Assembly: GCA_963809925.1 (NCBI GenBank)
Contig: CAWELH010000003.1
Span: forward strand, 598,206 to 662,205
Direction of reading: 5' to 3'
Source of the DNA: DASQZK01 sp963809925
Lineage (GTDB): Bacteria; Bacteroidota; Bacteroidia; Bacteroidales; GCA-2748055
Length of the DNA: 64,000 bases
The position numbers and the translations under genes are program-made. Positions within the stretch are counted from its first letter, which is position 1; the number at the start of each line of letters is the position of its first letter. The notes beneath the pieces were generated by a model. The model saw only the letters and a list, made by a program, of their open reading frames with translations, did no database searches and had not been told where the DNA came from. Shown here one piece after another: positions 36,336-45,871 of this stretch.

Positions 36336-36650
36336 AGTATAAATATATGATAATTTTTTAATCGAATCATTTGAAACAATTAGCTTCAGTGACCCATGTG
36401 TTTTTTAGATTTATTTTAAATAATACGAAAATACGTTGATAAAGGACTGGCGATGATTACCTTCTTTTTTGAAGAAAACTATGAGATGAACCAGTTTAAC
36501 CAGTAAATTGTTCACAAATTCACATCACAACAGAATAGCTGATTTTAATCTGCTTTTTTACATGGCTGGCTTACAGTGATGTCATTCAATAAACAGTGCA
36601 GTTCGTATTTCACAAACGTTTCATATATTTGATCAATAAAAGGGGTATTA
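36336..36650. other. Divergent intergenic region between the caa3 and bd oxidase operons
   Basis: About 315 AT-rich bp without a gene. It must carry the promoters of both oxidase operons, so oxygen- or redox-dependent regulation would act here. I see a -7-like motif at 36624 for the bd side. No clear FNR/CRP-like palindrome (TTGA..TCAA) of good quality was found by eye. Confidence 0.5.
36602..36631 (+). promoter_or_regulatory. Candidate promoter of the cytochrome bd operon
   Basis: TATATTTG at 36624-36631 is a perfect TAnnTTTG -7 element, with a TTCG 18 bp upstream as a weak -33 partner. The first ATG follows about 20 bp later. Confidence 0.5.
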
Positions 36651-36872
36651 ATGGGGATGATATCAGACTTGTTATCCAGGGTATTCAGATTTTACCGCGA
36701 CGGTTTTAAAAACATGTCGAAATGGGGCAGGCAGGTCTGGATTGTCATACTTATAAAACTATTCATTCTTTACGCCATCCTGAAATTACTTTTCTTTCCC
36801 GACCTCCTGCAAAAGAATTTTGATACGGATGAACAGCGTAGTGATTATGTTCTCGAACAACTAACAAAATAA
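36651..36872 (+). CDS. DUF4492 small membrane protein linked to cytochrome bd oxidase
   Basis: A 73-residue protein with one helix (VWIVILIKLFILYAILKLLFF) after a basic segment (FRFYRDGFKNMSKWGRQ). The FYRDGFKxM..GRxLWxIIxIKLFIMF pattern is that of DUF4492, which recurs upstream of cydAB in Bacteroidota. It ends 10 bp before cydA and is very likely part of that operon, as an assembly or accessory subunit by inference. Confidence 0.88.
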   Translation: MGMISDLLSRVFRFYRDGFKNMSKWGRQVWIVILIKLFILYAILKLLFFPDLLQKNFDTDEQRSDYVLEQLTK

Positions 36873-36882
36873 ACTGTAAACT

Positions 36883-38451
36883 ATGCTTGAAAATATCGAT
36901 CTTTCCCTTGTTAACTGGTCGAGAGGGCAATTTGCACTGACAGCTATCTATCATTGGCTTTTTGTGCCGCTGACCCTGGGCCTGTCATTTATTATTGCTT
37001 TCATGGAGACCATTTATGTCAGGTCCGGTGATCCGGCCTGGAAAAAAGTCACGCAATTCTGGATGACACTGTTCGGGATAAACTTCGCCATCGGTGTTTC
37101 CACGGGGATTATCCTGGAATTTGAATTCGGGACCAACTGGTCGCAGTATTCGTGGTTTGTGGGCGACATTTTTGGAGCACCGCTTGCCGTGGAAGGTATT
37201 ATGGCTTTTTTCATGGAATCCACATTCATTGCGATCATGTTCTTTGGGTGGAACAAGGTAAGTAAACGCTTTCATCTGCTGTCGACATGGCTGGTCGCCC
37301 TTGGGGCAAACCTTTCGGCCTTATGGATCCTGGTTGCCAACGCCTGGATGCAGTCGCCGCTCGGCATGCAGTTTAACCCGGAAACAGCTAGGAATGAGAT
37401 GGCCGACTTCTGGCAGGTACTGTTCTCACCTACCGCCGTTAATAAATTTCTTCATACCATTTCCTCCGGCTTTGTTCTCGCCGCGATCTTTGTGATCGGC
37501 ATATCGGCCTGGTTTATCCTAAAGAAGAGAGAGCTTCTGTTTGCAAAACGAAGTATGTTGGTCGGGGCAGTTTTCGGCATCCTGGCATCGGTTTATCTTG
37601 TATTTACCGGCGACAGTTCAACTCGCGAGATCGTCCATTCCCAGCCGATGAAGTTCGCTTCTCTTGAAGGTCTTTACCATGGACAGGAGGGGGCCGGATT
37701 AGTTGCACTGGGGCTTATGTCGACCTCGAGCAGTGACCCCGAGAATGAGAATATCAAGGATTTTGCCATCCGTATTGAGTTCCCGAACCTTCTTTCCTAT
37801 ATGGCCTACGGAAACTGGAATGCTTTTGTACCCGGTGTCGTCGACCTCATCAACGGCAACCCCGAGCAGGGCATTGTTTCAGCCAGGGAAAAGATCCGGA
37901 AAGGACGTATCGTCATTGAAGATCTGAGAGCCTTAAAAGAGGCGAAAAAGAGGAGCGACATCACCACCTATGAAACCTTGAAGGCAAAGTTTTATAACCA
38001 GGATTACAAAGATGATTATTTCAGTAATTTCGGTTATGGCTACCTTGATGATGAGATGTCGCTGATCCCGAACGTCCCGCTTACCTTTTACAGTTTTCAT
38101 ATTATGGTTATCCTGGGCTTTTATTTTGTCATTTTCTTTTTACTTGCCCTTATCTTTCTTTACAAGAACACGCTCGATCGCAGGCGATGGTTCCTGAAGT
38201 TGGCTCTGATCACCCTTCCTCTGCCATACATTGCCAGCCAGGCCGGCTGGATTGTGGCCGAAATCGGTCGTCAGCCCTGGGTGATCCAGGATCTTATGCC
38301 AACGATGGCAGCCGTGTCAAATATAGATACGAGCGCCGTTCAAATTACTTTCTGGCTGTTTGCTGCCGTTTTTACCGCACTGGCCATTGCCGAGGTCAGG
38401 ATCATGACCCGGCAGATTAAAATCGGACCTAAAGAAGAAGGAGGACTTTAA
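36883..38451 (+). CDS. cydA: Cytochrome bd ubiquinol/menaquinol oxidase subunit I
   Basis: The 522-residue catalytic subunit holds hemes b558, b595 and d, and oxidises quinol with high oxygen affinity without pumping protons. Landmarks are SRGQFALTAIYHWLFVPLTLG with the N-terminal His, FGINFAIGVSTGIILEFEFGTNW, the quinol loop, and GRQPWVIQDLMPT near the C-terminus. A charged stretch after the quinol loop (residues ~340-385) resembles the C-terminal extension of long-loop (E. coli-type) CydA. It is 1 bp away from cydB. Confidence 0.97.
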   Translation: MLENIDLSLVNWSRGQFALTAIYHWLFVPLTLGLSFIIAFMETIYVRSGDPAWKKVTQFWMTLFGINFAIGVSTGIILEFEFGTNWSQYSWFVGDIFGAPLAVEGIMAFFMESTFIAIMFFGWNKVSKRFHLLSTWLVALGANLSALWILVANAWMQSPLGMQFNPETARNEMADFWQVLFSPTAVNKFLHTISSGFVLAAIFVIGISAWFILKKRELLFAKRSMLVGAVFGILASVYLVFTGDSSTREIVHSQPMKFASLEGLYHGQEGAGLVALGLMSTSSSDPENENIKDFAIRIEFPNLLSYMAYGNWNAFVPGVVDLINGNPEQGIVSAREKIRKGRIVIEDLRALKEAKKRSDITTYETLKAKFYNQDYKDDYFSNFGYGYLDDEMSLIPNVPLTFYSFHIMVILGFYFVIFFLLALIFLYKNTLDRRRWFLKLALITLPLPYIASQAGWIVAEIGRQPWVIQDLMPTMAAVSNIDTSAVQITFWLFAAVFTALAIAEVRIMTRQIKIGPKEEGGL

Positions 38452-38452
38452 T

Positions 38453-39583
38453 ATGTTTGAAAATATATCATATCTCGTGCTACAGCAATACTGGTGGATT
38501 ATCATATCATTGCTCGCCAGCCTGCTGGTATTTCTAATGTTCGTTCAGGGCGGACAGACTCTTATCTATATACTTGGGAAGAGTGATATAGAGAAAAGTA
38601 TGCTCGTCAATGCACTCGGGCGTAAATGGGAATTTACCTTTACTACCCTGGTCACCTTCGGCGGCGCCTTCTTCGCCTCCTTCCCGTTGTTCTATTCAAC
38701 GAGTTTCGGCGGGGCATACTGGGTTTGGATGGCCATTCTATTTTGTTTTATTATTCAGGCCATTGCCTATGAATTCCGATCCAAACCAGATAATTTTCTC
38801 GGTAAAAAGACCTATGAGGTATTTCTGATGATCAACGGTTTTGCTGCCACACTGCTGATCGGTACGGCCGTCGGAACCTTCTTTACCGGCTCACATTTCA
38901 CAGTAAACGACATGAATAATTCATCATGGGCGAATCCATGGCATGGTCTTGAGGCAGTGACGAATTTCAGGAATGTGTCGCTGGGAATCGCAATTTTCGC
39001 CCTGGCCAGAGTTCTTGCCATTCATTATTTCTTCAAAAATATTGATAATGAAGCCATTGAAAAACGTGCCCATAGCCAGCTCTGGGTCAACTCGGGGATA
39101 TTTCTTTTGGCCTTCCTGTACTGGTTCATTACGTTGCTGATAAGCGATGGCTTTGCCTACGATCCAGATACTTTGTTTGTATCCATGGAACCATTCAAAT
39201 ACCTTCACAACATTCTTGCAATGCCCCTTGTTGCGGTTATTCTCGCGGGTGGCGTGGTACTCGTTTTGTATGCCATCATCAAATCTCTGTTGGGGAACTT
39301 CCGGAATGCCATTGCATATTCCGGAACTGGCACGGTTCTTACAGTGTTTGCGGTTTTTCTGATCGCAGGTTTCAATCAGACCTGCTTTTATCCGTCGGTG
39401 ACCGATCTCCAGAGTTCACTGCATATACAGAACAGTTCCTCAAGTCAGTATACACTCACAGCTATGAGCTATGTGTCGCTTATGGTCCCGTTCGTTCTCG
39501 CATATATCTTTTATGCATGGCGTTCACTCAATAAAAAGCGCATTGACCAGGCTGAGATCGAAGGGGATTCACATGCTTATTAA
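38453..39583 (+). CDS. cydB: Cytochrome bd oxidase subunit II
   Basis: A 376-residue subunit with about nine helices. Conserved parts are LQQYWWIIISLLASLLVFLMFVQGGQTL near the N-terminus, GAYWVWMAILFCFIIQAIAYEFRSK, and near the end NSSSSQYTLTAMSYVSLMVPFVLAYIFYAWRS. CydB supports CydA and is required for heme insertion. Second gene of the bd operon. Confidence 0.97.
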   Translation: MFENISYLVLQQYWWIIISLLASLLVFLMFVQGGQTLIYILGKSDIEKSMLVNALGRKWEFTFTTLVTFGGAFFASFPLFYSTSFGGAYWVWMAILFCFIIQAIAYEFRSKPDNFLGKKTYEVFLMINGFAATLLIGTAVGTFFTGSHFTVNDMNNSSWANPWHGLEAVTNFRNVSLGIAIFALARVLAIHYFFKNIDNEAIEKRAHSQLWVNSGIFLLAFLYWFITLLISDGFAYDPDTLFVSMEPFKYLHNILAMPLVAVILAGGVVLVLYAIIKSLLGNFRNAIAYSGTGTVLTVFAVFLIAGFNQTCFYPSVTDLQSSLHIQNSSSSQYTLTAMSYVSLMVPFVLAYIFYAWRSLNKKRIDQAEIEGDSHAY

Positions 39584-39612
39584 GATTAAGTACTAACTGA
39601 AAGAACAAAATT

Positions 39613-39732
39613 ATGTATACCGGTTCAATACTATTTTATTTATCATGGCCTGTGCTCATTCTCATCTCATACTGGCTGATCCAGATGGCCCGAAAAAAAT
39701 TCGAAAAGCGATGGAAGGAAGATCAATCCTGA
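39613..39732 (+). CDS. cydX: CydX-like 39-residue membrane peptide
   Basis: A short reading frame 29 bp after cydB on the same strand encodes 39 residues: MYTGSILFYLSWPVLI starts a single hydrophobic helix of about 20 residues (to YWLIQMA), then a basic tail (RKKFEKRWKEDQS). Length, one helix, position right after cydB and charged C-terminus are those of CydX/YnhF-type small subunits that stabilise hemes in bd oxidases. The sequence is not obviously homologous to E. coli CydX, so this is an analogy backed by context. Confidence 0.7.
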   Translation: MYTGSILFYLSWPVLILISYWLIQMARKKFEKRWKEDQS

Positions 39733-39811
39733 GGTGTAGGATACTATTTCCTCACTAAAAAGTATAATCAATGGGCTTTGCACACAGGGAAGGTCGGAAA
39801 TGTTTCTTCTG

Positions 39812-40525
39812 CTATAGCACGGCTCCGTTCTTTCTATTTTTGATGGTCTCGAAAATGGAGAGCAGGATATAGAGGATTACAGAAAGGGCAATTCCTTCCA
39901 TCTTGAAAACAATGATCAATATACCAGAACCAAGGAGAAAAGTATACCTTAGTGAATTATTTTTCAGGGAATAATCTTTAAACTTGAAGGCAAACATACT
40001 GAGGCGGCTGACCATGAGGAGTGAGAGAAGAATGGTAAGTACGAGGAGTGAGAGATGGGTGATCGGAATAAGTGTCATCCCACCGTGTGAATAGGTTATC
40101 CCCATAGCGGCAAAGAAAAGCGCGTTGGCAGGTGTGGGAAGGCCCCTGAAAACATATTTTTGTTCCTCATCGTTATTAAATTTAGCCAGGCGCAGCGCAG
40201 AAAGCAGCGGGATCATAAGTCCTGTGAGTGCATATAGCTGTTCAGGACATGTCCCCGTGATATTCAGGGCTCGCTGCATACTGAATACAATGAGTCCGGG
40301 CAACAGTCCAAAACTGACCATATCGGCCAGGCTGTCGAGCGATTTTCCGATCTCTGAATGTACACCCAACAAACGGGCCAGAAAGCCATCAAAAAAATCG
40401 AATACTGCTGCCAGAAATATCATGACCGATGCAGTGGCAATATGCCCTGAAAAAAGAAAAATCACCCCGGCTGAACCGGCGGTGAGATTTAACAGGGTAA
40501 CCATGTTGGGAAGGTGTTTTTTCAT
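39812..40525 (-). CDS. pssA: CDP-diacylglycerol-serine O-phosphatidyltransferase
   Basis: This membrane enzyme makes phosphatidylserine, the precursor of phosphatidylethanolamine. The 237-residue protein starts MKKHLPNMVTLLNLTAGS and contains the CDP-alcohol phosphotransferase motif DG-x2-AR-x8-G-x3-D-x3-D (FFDGFLAR, then GKSLDSLADMVSFG). Six to eight helices follow. I take the Met at 40525; another ATG at 40534 adds three residues. Confidence 0.95.
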   Translation of the reverse strand: MKKHLPNMVTLLNLTAGSAGVIFLFSGHIATASVMIFLAAVFDFFDGFLARLLGVHSEIGKSLDSLADMVSFGLLPGLIVFSMQRALNITGTCPEQLYALTGLMIPLLSALRLAKFNNDEEQKYVFRGLPTPANALFFAAMGITYSHGGMTLIPITHLSLLVLTILLSLLMVSRLSMFAFKFKDYSLKNNSLRYTFLLGSGILIIVFKMEGIALSVILYILLSIFETIKNRKNGAVL

Positions 40526-40826
40526 TCTTATCAATATTTTGTGAACAAATTTGATTATAATTTGATTTACAAAAAAACATTCACCAATATTTTAAGGATA
40601 AAAGATGATCCGCATATCTCAACATCCCTGCCCGGCGTAGTCCTTTTAGCTCTGCCAGATTTGCACAACTGATTCCGTGCGGAAAATGAATGACATTCCC
40701 TGGTTATCCCGGGAATATGAGTCCGAAACAAAATATGGAACTCATGATTCGGTATCCCCGGATCGCATTTCCTGGAGATTCATCTGAAAATGGATCCCCT
40801 AACATACTGAAATAAAATATACTACA

Positions 40827-41660
40827 ATGAAAGAATCATTTGCTGAATATCTCGATAGCATTAACAAAGGCTATTGTGCTGATGTGCCTTCGATGCTAGA
40901 ATCACACAAATTTATTGAGGATCTTATTTTTCTTCTCTTCCCCATAAAGGGGAACAGGAATATAAGTAAACGTGAGATTGAAATCAAACTGGATAGGATG
41001 AAACTCAGGCTGAAAGAACTTCTGCTTCCGCTTGAAAAGGAACTTTCGAAGAAACCGGCAGAACTGGTAACAGATTTCTTCGATCAGTTACCAGTTGTTT
41101 ACAAAAAACTCCTCGATGATGCCGAGGTGTTTCTTAAATCAGATCCGGCCGCAAGCTGTGTGGAAGAGATCATTTTGTGTTACCCTGGATTTAATGCTCT
41201 CATTGTTCACCGGATCGCCAATATCCTTTACAAACTTTCAGTACCGGTCCTTCCGAGGGTTATAAGTGAGTACGTTCACGGTGAAACGGGTATTGATATC
41301 CACCCGGGAGCCAAAATCGGTGAAAAGTTTTTCATCGATCACGGTACAGGAATTGTCATCGGGGAAACTGCAGAGGTAGGAAAATGTGTTAAGATTTATC
41401 AGGGTGTGACTCTGGGAGCATTGTATGTTGAAAAAATGATGCAGGATACGAAACGCCATCCTACCATTGAAGATAATGTCATCATTTATGCCGGCAGCAC
41501 CATCCTCGGAGGTGAAACCGTAGTCGGACATGACACGGTGGTTGGCGGAAATGTATGGCTTACAGAGAGTGTGGTTCCCTATTCGGTGGTATACCGCCAA
41601 CACAAGACCATCATACGTGACAGTAAAAACTATAAAGAGCCGATAAATTTTGTCATATGA
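40827..41660 (+). CDS. cysE: Serine O-acetyltransferase
   Basis: The enzyme acetylates serine with acetyl-CoA, the first step of cysteine synthesis. The 277-residue protein has a helical N-terminal half and a left-handed beta-helix with hexapeptide repeats: HGETGIDIHPGAKIGEKFFIDHGTGIVIGETAEVG, YQGVTLGAL and YAGSTILGG. The catalytic His is in IDHGTG. It ends 15 bp before cysK and forms an operon with it. The N-terminus is longer than in E. coli CysE, as in several Bacteroidota enzymes. Confidence 0.95.
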   Translation: MKESFAEYLDSINKGYCADVPSMLESHKFIEDLIFLLFPIKGNRNISKREIEIKLDRMKLRLKELLLPLEKELSKKPAELVTDFFDQLPVVYKKLLDDAEVFLKSDPAASCVEEIILCYPGFNALIVHRIANILYKLSVPVLPRVISEYVHGETGIDIHPGAKIGEKFFIDHGTGIVIGETAEVGKCVKIYQGVTLGALYVEKMMQDTKRHPTIEDNVIIYAGSTILGGETVVGHDTVVGGNVWLTESVVPYSVVYRQHKTIIRDSKNYKEPINFVI

Positions 41661-41675
41661 GATAAAACCTTCATT

Positions 41676-42590
41676 ATGAAAGCGTATACAATACTTGAAA
41701 CCATTGGAAATACACCTCATTTAAGAATTAACAAGCTCTATCCAAAGGAGAGTGAAGTGTGGGTAAAACTCGAAAAAACAAACCCGGCGGGAAGCATCAA
41801 AGACAGGATTGCACTGAGCATGGTAGAGGATGCGGAAAGGAAAGGTGTACTGAAAAAAGGATCTGTCATAATTGAACCAACGAGCGGTAATACCGGCATT
41901 GGTCTGGCTATGGTAGCCGCTGTCAAACGTTACAGGCTGATCATCGTTATGCCCGAATCCATGTCGATGGAACGCCGAAGCATCATGGCGGCTTACGGAG
42001 CGGAACTTGAGCTCACACCGCGTGAGAAGGGAATGAAAGGAGCAATTCAGCGTGCTGAAGAGTTGAAAAGTGAAATCGCCGGTGCATGGATACCGTCGCA
42101 ATTCGAAAATCCTGCCAACCCGAAGATCCATGCTGAAAAGACAGCTATAGAGATAGTGCAGGACTTCCCCGAGGGTTTTGATTATCTCATTTCCGGTGTG
42201 GGAACTGGAGGTCACATCACAGGTGTCGCACAAGTATTGAAAGAAAATTTTCCGGCAATAAAGGTGTTTGCTGTAGAACCGGAACAATCACCGGTCATAA
42301 GTGGTGGCGAACCCGGACCTCATCCCTTGCAGGGCATTGGCCCCGGATTCATTCCTGAAAATTTGCACCGGCAGTACCTGGATGGAGCTATCCAGGTTTC
42401 AAAGGATGAGGCATTCAGTTATGCTGTGCGAGCAACAAGAGAAGAGGGGCTGTTTGTAGGTATTTCAACAGGCGCATCACTGGCGGCAGTGGCAAAAAAA
42501 ATTGCAGAAGTGGGACCACGTTGCAGAATACTTACATTCTGTTATGATACCGGTGAACGCTATCTCTCTGTTGAAGGCCTCTTTCACTAA
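41676..42590 (+). CDS. cysK: Cysteine synthase A (O-acetylserine sulfhydrylase)
   Basis: A PLP enzyme joining O-acetylserine with sulfide to give cysteine. The 304 residues include the PLP lysine (Lys42 in NPAGSIKDR), the substrate loop EPTSGNTGIGLA, the phosphate-binding GVGTGGHITG and the C-terminal TGASLAA. It uses the product of the gene just upstream. Confidence 0.97.
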   Translation: MKAYTILETIGNTPHLRINKLYPKESEVWVKLEKTNPAGSIKDRIALSMVEDAERKGVLKKGSVIIEPTSGNTGIGLAMVAAVKRYRLIIVMPESMSMERRSIMAAYGAELELTPREKGMKGAIQRAEELKSEIAGAWIPSQFENPANPKIHAEKTAIEIVQDFPEGFDYLISGVGTGGHITGVAQVLKENFPAIKVFAVEPEQSPVISGGEPGPHPLQGIGPGFIPENLHRQYLDGAIQVSKDEAFSYAVRATREEGLFVGISTGASLAAVAKKIAEVGPRCRILTFCYDTGERYLSVEGLFH

Positions 42591-43059
42591 ATTCTTCCGG
42601 AACCGGATAACCATACCTGCCGGGAGATTAACGTGTATTACTTTTCAGGAAAACAGCTATTTCGGATTACCTGAGCGCATCGTACTTCGATTACCCCTGA
42701 ATCTCCTGTAAGGGGATTGAGGGGTTTTCATAAACCCAGCTCCCTTCTCCTGAACAATACCGGCAGGAAGAGATATCAGAAAATACATGGGGGCTTTGAG
42801 TCACTGCATCCTTTTTTTAAATTTGCAGGACCGGGAAATGACCGGCATCCCGGTGAAGTCGTTTTCGGGCTTGCATATTTGTTGTATATTGCCGCATCAT
42901 ATGACTGATAGCTGGCTCCTTACGTTTGCCGGCATATTTTGGTAACTGAGATGAAGGTAGCTGTGAGGAATAAATATCATCTCCAAAACGAAGGGTGGTA
43001 GTTATCCGTTTTTACAACAGTTACCGAAAATATAAAAATTAGTTGTTCCAATAAGCAAA
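42591..43059. other. Gene-free stretch after cysK
   Basis: 469 bp with no supportable gene; the short open frames inside have no recognisable features. It holds the likely cysEK terminator (42693-42728) and, toward the end, AT-rich sequence that may carry the promoter for the next gene. Confidence 0.5.
42693..42728 (+). terminator. Probable terminator of the cysE-cysK operon
   Basis: ACCCCT...AGGGGT form the outer stem, and AATC with GATT plus CC/GG continue it inside. Four T follow. It lies about 100 bp after the cysK stop; the bulges make it moderate in strength. Confidence 0.5.
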
Positions 43060-43488
43060 ATGATGATTATAGCAGTAGACTTTGACGGCACCATCGTTGA
43101 GCATAAATATCCTGACATCGGCAAAGAAAAGCTTTTTGCATTTGAGACGCTCAGGTCTCTGAAGAAACAGAGGCATCAGCTGATTCTCTGGACATTCAGG
43201 AGCGGAAAAGCGCTGGACGATGCCGTAGAGTTCTGCCGCCGGAATGGAGTTGAATTTTATGCTGTTAACCGGAGCTATCCTGAGGAGGTCTTTCAAGAGG
43301 AAAACATGAGCAGGAAGATCCAGGCCGACCTGTTTATCGACGACCGCAATGTCGGAGGATTTCCCGGATGGGGAGAGATCTGGCATATGATAAATCCTGA
43401 AGAAATGCCGGATATTGAGCAAGAACTTAAAAATCTTTCCAGGCGCAAAAAGCCAAGATTTAATTGGTTAAAAAAAATCTTTTCCTGA
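43060..43488 (+). CDS. Small HAD-superfamily hydrolase (BT0820-like)
   Basis: A 142-residue protein with HAD motif I (AVDFDGTIVEH, nucleophile Asp) and a late acidic motif (LFIDDRNVGGFPGWGEIW). The ILWTFRSGKALDDAVEFC segment gives motif II. Close relatives in Bacteroidota include the structurally solved BT0820 type, often annotated as phosphatase-like of unknown substrate. Its TGA overlaps the ATG of the next gene by one base. Confidence 0.87.
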   Translation: MMIIAVDFDGTIVEHKYPDIGKEKLFAFETLRSLKKQRHQLILWTFRSGKALDDAVEFCRRNGVEFYAVNRSYPEEVFQEENMSRKIQADLFIDDRNVGGFPGWGEIWHMINPEEMPDIEQELKNLSRRKKPRFNWLKKIFS

Positions 43489-44594
43489 TGAAAAACAGAA
43501 TCATACTACCTGCCCTTCTATGCCTGGGGTTGGTTTTCCCTTCGTGCGCCAATGATCATTCCAGAACAAAATCTTCCCCGGTCAAACAAGCTGCCAACAC
43601 TGAAAAGCCAGGGGTAAATATTTCTGTTGAACTTCCCGAAGCCCGGCAAAACATCATCCCTGGTAAAACCTTTGCACTGAAACTTAACATCAGCCCGGAA
43701 GGAACTCAGATCGATTCGATACAGGTATATCTTGGTGCAGGTAAGGCAGCCGTGCTTATGAACAGTCTAAGTTCGGAAATTTCCGCAGGGAACGTGAATC
43801 CGGCCAACACATATCTGAGGGTGCGTGCATTTCTGTCAGACAGCAGTGCGATCACAGCTTCAGTACCGGTAAAAATTGTGTCGGATATTGTGCCTGTGAA
43901 TTATACCTACCGTGTTATCAGGGAATACCATCATGATATAAAGGCCTACACACAAGGACTGGAATATGTGGACGGGTATTTGTTTGAAGGTACGGGAAAT
44001 TATGGTGAGTCGTCACTCCGGAAGGAAGATCTCAATACCGGAGAAATTTTGAAATTCCGGAATCTTCCAAGTGACATTTTCGGTGAGGGCATCACCTATC
44101 TAAACAATAAGATCTACCAGATCACCTACAAATCACAGGTCGGATTTGTATATAATGCCAATAATTTTGAGGTCCTTCAGAAAATCTATTATCAGAATAA
44201 GGAAGGCTGGGGTTTGTGTAATAATGGCAGCGATATCCTGATGAGCGACGGCACAAATGTGATCTATTACATGGATACAACATATTTCAGTGTTGAGAAA
44301 AAAATCCAGGTATTCGATAACAAGGGAGAGGTAGATCTGATCAATGAGATGGAGCTGATCAACGGGAAGTTATACGCGAACCGCTATACCACCAATGAGA
44401 TCGTGATTATTGATCCGGAAACGGGTAAGGTGGAAGGTAAAATCGACATGAGCGGTATTCTGCGGCCGGAGGACCGGCATCCGAACATCAATTATTTTAA
44501 CGGTATTGCCTACGACAAAAAGGGCAAACGGATTTTCGTGACCGGGAAATACTGGCCCAAATTATACCAGGTGGAATTCGTTGCGGTGAAATAA
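43488..44594 (+). CDS. Glutaminyl-peptide cyclotransferase, lipoprotein
   Basis: The enzyme converts N-terminal glutamine of exported proteins to pyroglutamate. The 368-residue protein has a lipoprotein signal (LGLVFPSC), a linker and Ig-like region to about 120, then a five-bladed beta-propeller of the plant/bacterial type: YTQGLEYVDGYLFEGTGNYGESSL, EGITYLNNKIYQITYK, WGLCNNGSDILMSDGT, LINEMELINGKLYANRYTTNEIVIIDPETG and YFNGIAYDKKGKRIFVTGKYWPKLY. I chose the ATG overlapping the upstream stop. In Bacteroidota T9SS cargo often gains pyroglutamate, so a link to secretion is likely by inference. Confidence 0.93.
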   Translation: MKNRIILPALLCLGLVFPSCANDHSRTKSSPVKQAANTEKPGVNISVELPEARQNIIPGKTFALKLNISPEGTQIDSIQVYLGAGKAAVLMNSLSSEISAGNVNPANTYLRVRAFLSDSSAITASVPVKIVSDIVPVNYTYRVIREYHHDIKAYTQGLEYVDGYLFEGTGNYGESSLRKEDLNTGEILKFRNLPSDIFGEGITYLNNKIYQITYKSQVGFVYNANNFEVLQKIYYQNKEGWGLCNNGSDILMSDGTNVIYYMDTTYFSVEKKIQVFDNKGEVDLINEMELINGKLYANRYTTNEIVIIDPETGKVEGKIDMSGILRPEDRHPNINYFNGIAYDKKGKRIFVTGKYWPKLYQVEFVAVK

Positions 44595-44607
44595 ACGGAT
44601 CAATTTC

Positions 44608-45546
44608 CTATGGAATAACCATCCCCGTTATAATCCTTACACTCCGGGGGATGATTTCAAATTCAAAAGGTGTATGGCCAAGACTCTCACCGTCGGTTTC
44701 GAGGTAGACTGATTTCGGGGAATTGATTTGAATGGTTTTACCGATGAAGAACTGAACTTTGGGGTGTTTTTTAATCTGACCGTTGTATAGTTTTGGCAGG
44801 CTGCGGATTACTTCCAGTTTTCTCATTTTTTTAATGATCGTCAGGTCGAACTTTCCGTCGTCGGCAATGGCGTCCGGGACCTGGATCATACCACCGCCAC
44901 TATATTTACATATTCCGACATTCATTGAGAAGATATCGTGGTGGTAGATTGTGCCGTCGATATTGACCGTGGCCAGAAAATGGCGGTAACCAAAAAGTTT
45001 AGCGAAAATATTCATGAAATACATGACCTTGCCGTTCTTCCCCTTCTCTTTAAGTTCATTGCTGCGTTTGGTGACGATGGCATCAAAGCCGATGCCCGCA
45101 ATGTTAATGAAATACCGCCTCTGTGTCCGGTCCTGCTTCGTGAAAACCACACGACCTGCATCCTGGATAAAGGTGTGCCCTTTTTTGATGGTTTTTACTG
45201 CATCGTTGTACCCGAAGGGTATGCCGAACATGCGCGACCAGTCGTTACCGGTGCCTACCGGTATCATTCCGAGAGTAATATCGGTGGTATTAAACTGTTT
45301 CTGGGCAAAGAGGCCGTTTATCACTTCATTCAGTGTACCATCACCACCAACGACGATTATTTTTTTAAAGCCTTCATTGATTTTATTCCGGGCGATGATC
45401 ATGGCATGGAATCGCCTGACAGTAAGTGCAAGTTCGAAATTCCCGATTTCGTCTCGTAAAATCTCCTCGATCAGAGGCCAGTCGCGACCGCATTTTCCTG
45501 CACCCGCATTAGGGTTAACGATGACCAACCATTTTTTGTACGGCAT
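44608..45546 (-). CDS. Diacylglycerol/lipid kinase family protein
   Basis: The 312-residue protein has a DAGK catalytic domain: VIVNPNAGAGK, then VVGGDGTLNEVINGL with the GGDGT nucleotide motif, and GMIPVGTGNDWSR. The C-terminal half is the usual beta-sandwich (INIAGIGFDA, YLETDGESLG). YegS/DgkB-like enzymes phosphorylate diacylglycerol or related lipids at the inner face of the membrane. It is convergent with the cyclase gene. Confidence 0.93.
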   Translation of the reverse strand: MPYKKWLVIVNPNAGAGKCGRDWPLIEEILRDEIGNFELALTVRRFHAMIIARNKINEGFKKIIVVGGDGTLNEVINGLFAQKQFNTTDITLGMIPVGTGNDWSRMFGIPFGYNDAVKTIKKGHTFIQDAGRVVFTKQDRTQRRYFINIAGIGFDAIVTKRSNELKEKGKNGKVMYFMNIFAKLFGYRHFLATVNIDGTIYHHDIFSMNVGICKYSGGGMIQVPDAIADDGKFDLTIIKKMRKLEVIRSLPKLYNGQIKKHPKVQFFIGKTIQINSPKSVYLETDGESLGHTPFEFEIIPRSVRIITGMVIP

Positions 45547-45822
45547 TCCAGGAGTAGCTTAATTAAACCGATTGTAAATTTAATCTTATTTTCCAAGAAA
45601 AAAATTCATGCTAATTAACCTTCGTTGTTTGTTTTTAATTCTAATTTTGACACTCTGTTTACGTATACGCTACTGCGGTAAATTAGAATGAAATTGTGGT
45701 ATTCATCTGATCTTTAGGGCATTTTTACAATCGCCCCGTTATTGTTAATAACCTGTTAATAAATGAAATTTAAATGTTTACAATAACGAATGCCACAAAA
45801 AAGGGCTGAGGGTTTAAAGTAG

Positions 45823-45830
45823 TAAATTTG
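45823..45830 (+). promoter_or_regulatory. Candidate -7 element for parAB
   Basis: TAAATTTG matches TAnnTTTG, 48 bp before the parA ATG. No -33 TTTG is seen at the expected distance. Confidence 0.4.
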
Positions 45831-45863
45831 AATCCCTCACAAAATTTACTATATTTTGCTTTT

Positions 45864-45871
45864 AAAAGGAG
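45864..45871 (+). promoter_or_regulatory. Strong ribosome binding site of parA
   Basis: AAAAGGAG lies 6 bp before the ATG at 45878. Clear Shine-Dalgarno sites are uncommon in this window, so it fixes the parA start well. Confidence 0.75.

Noticed and set aside
40535..40826. tRNA or small RNA gene in the pssA-cysE gap
   Set aside because: No cloverleaf or stable stem with a T-run could be drawn.
42591..43059. Short genes after cysK
   Set aside because: The open frames there have no start signal, domain or plausible composition; the region fits a terminator plus promoter.
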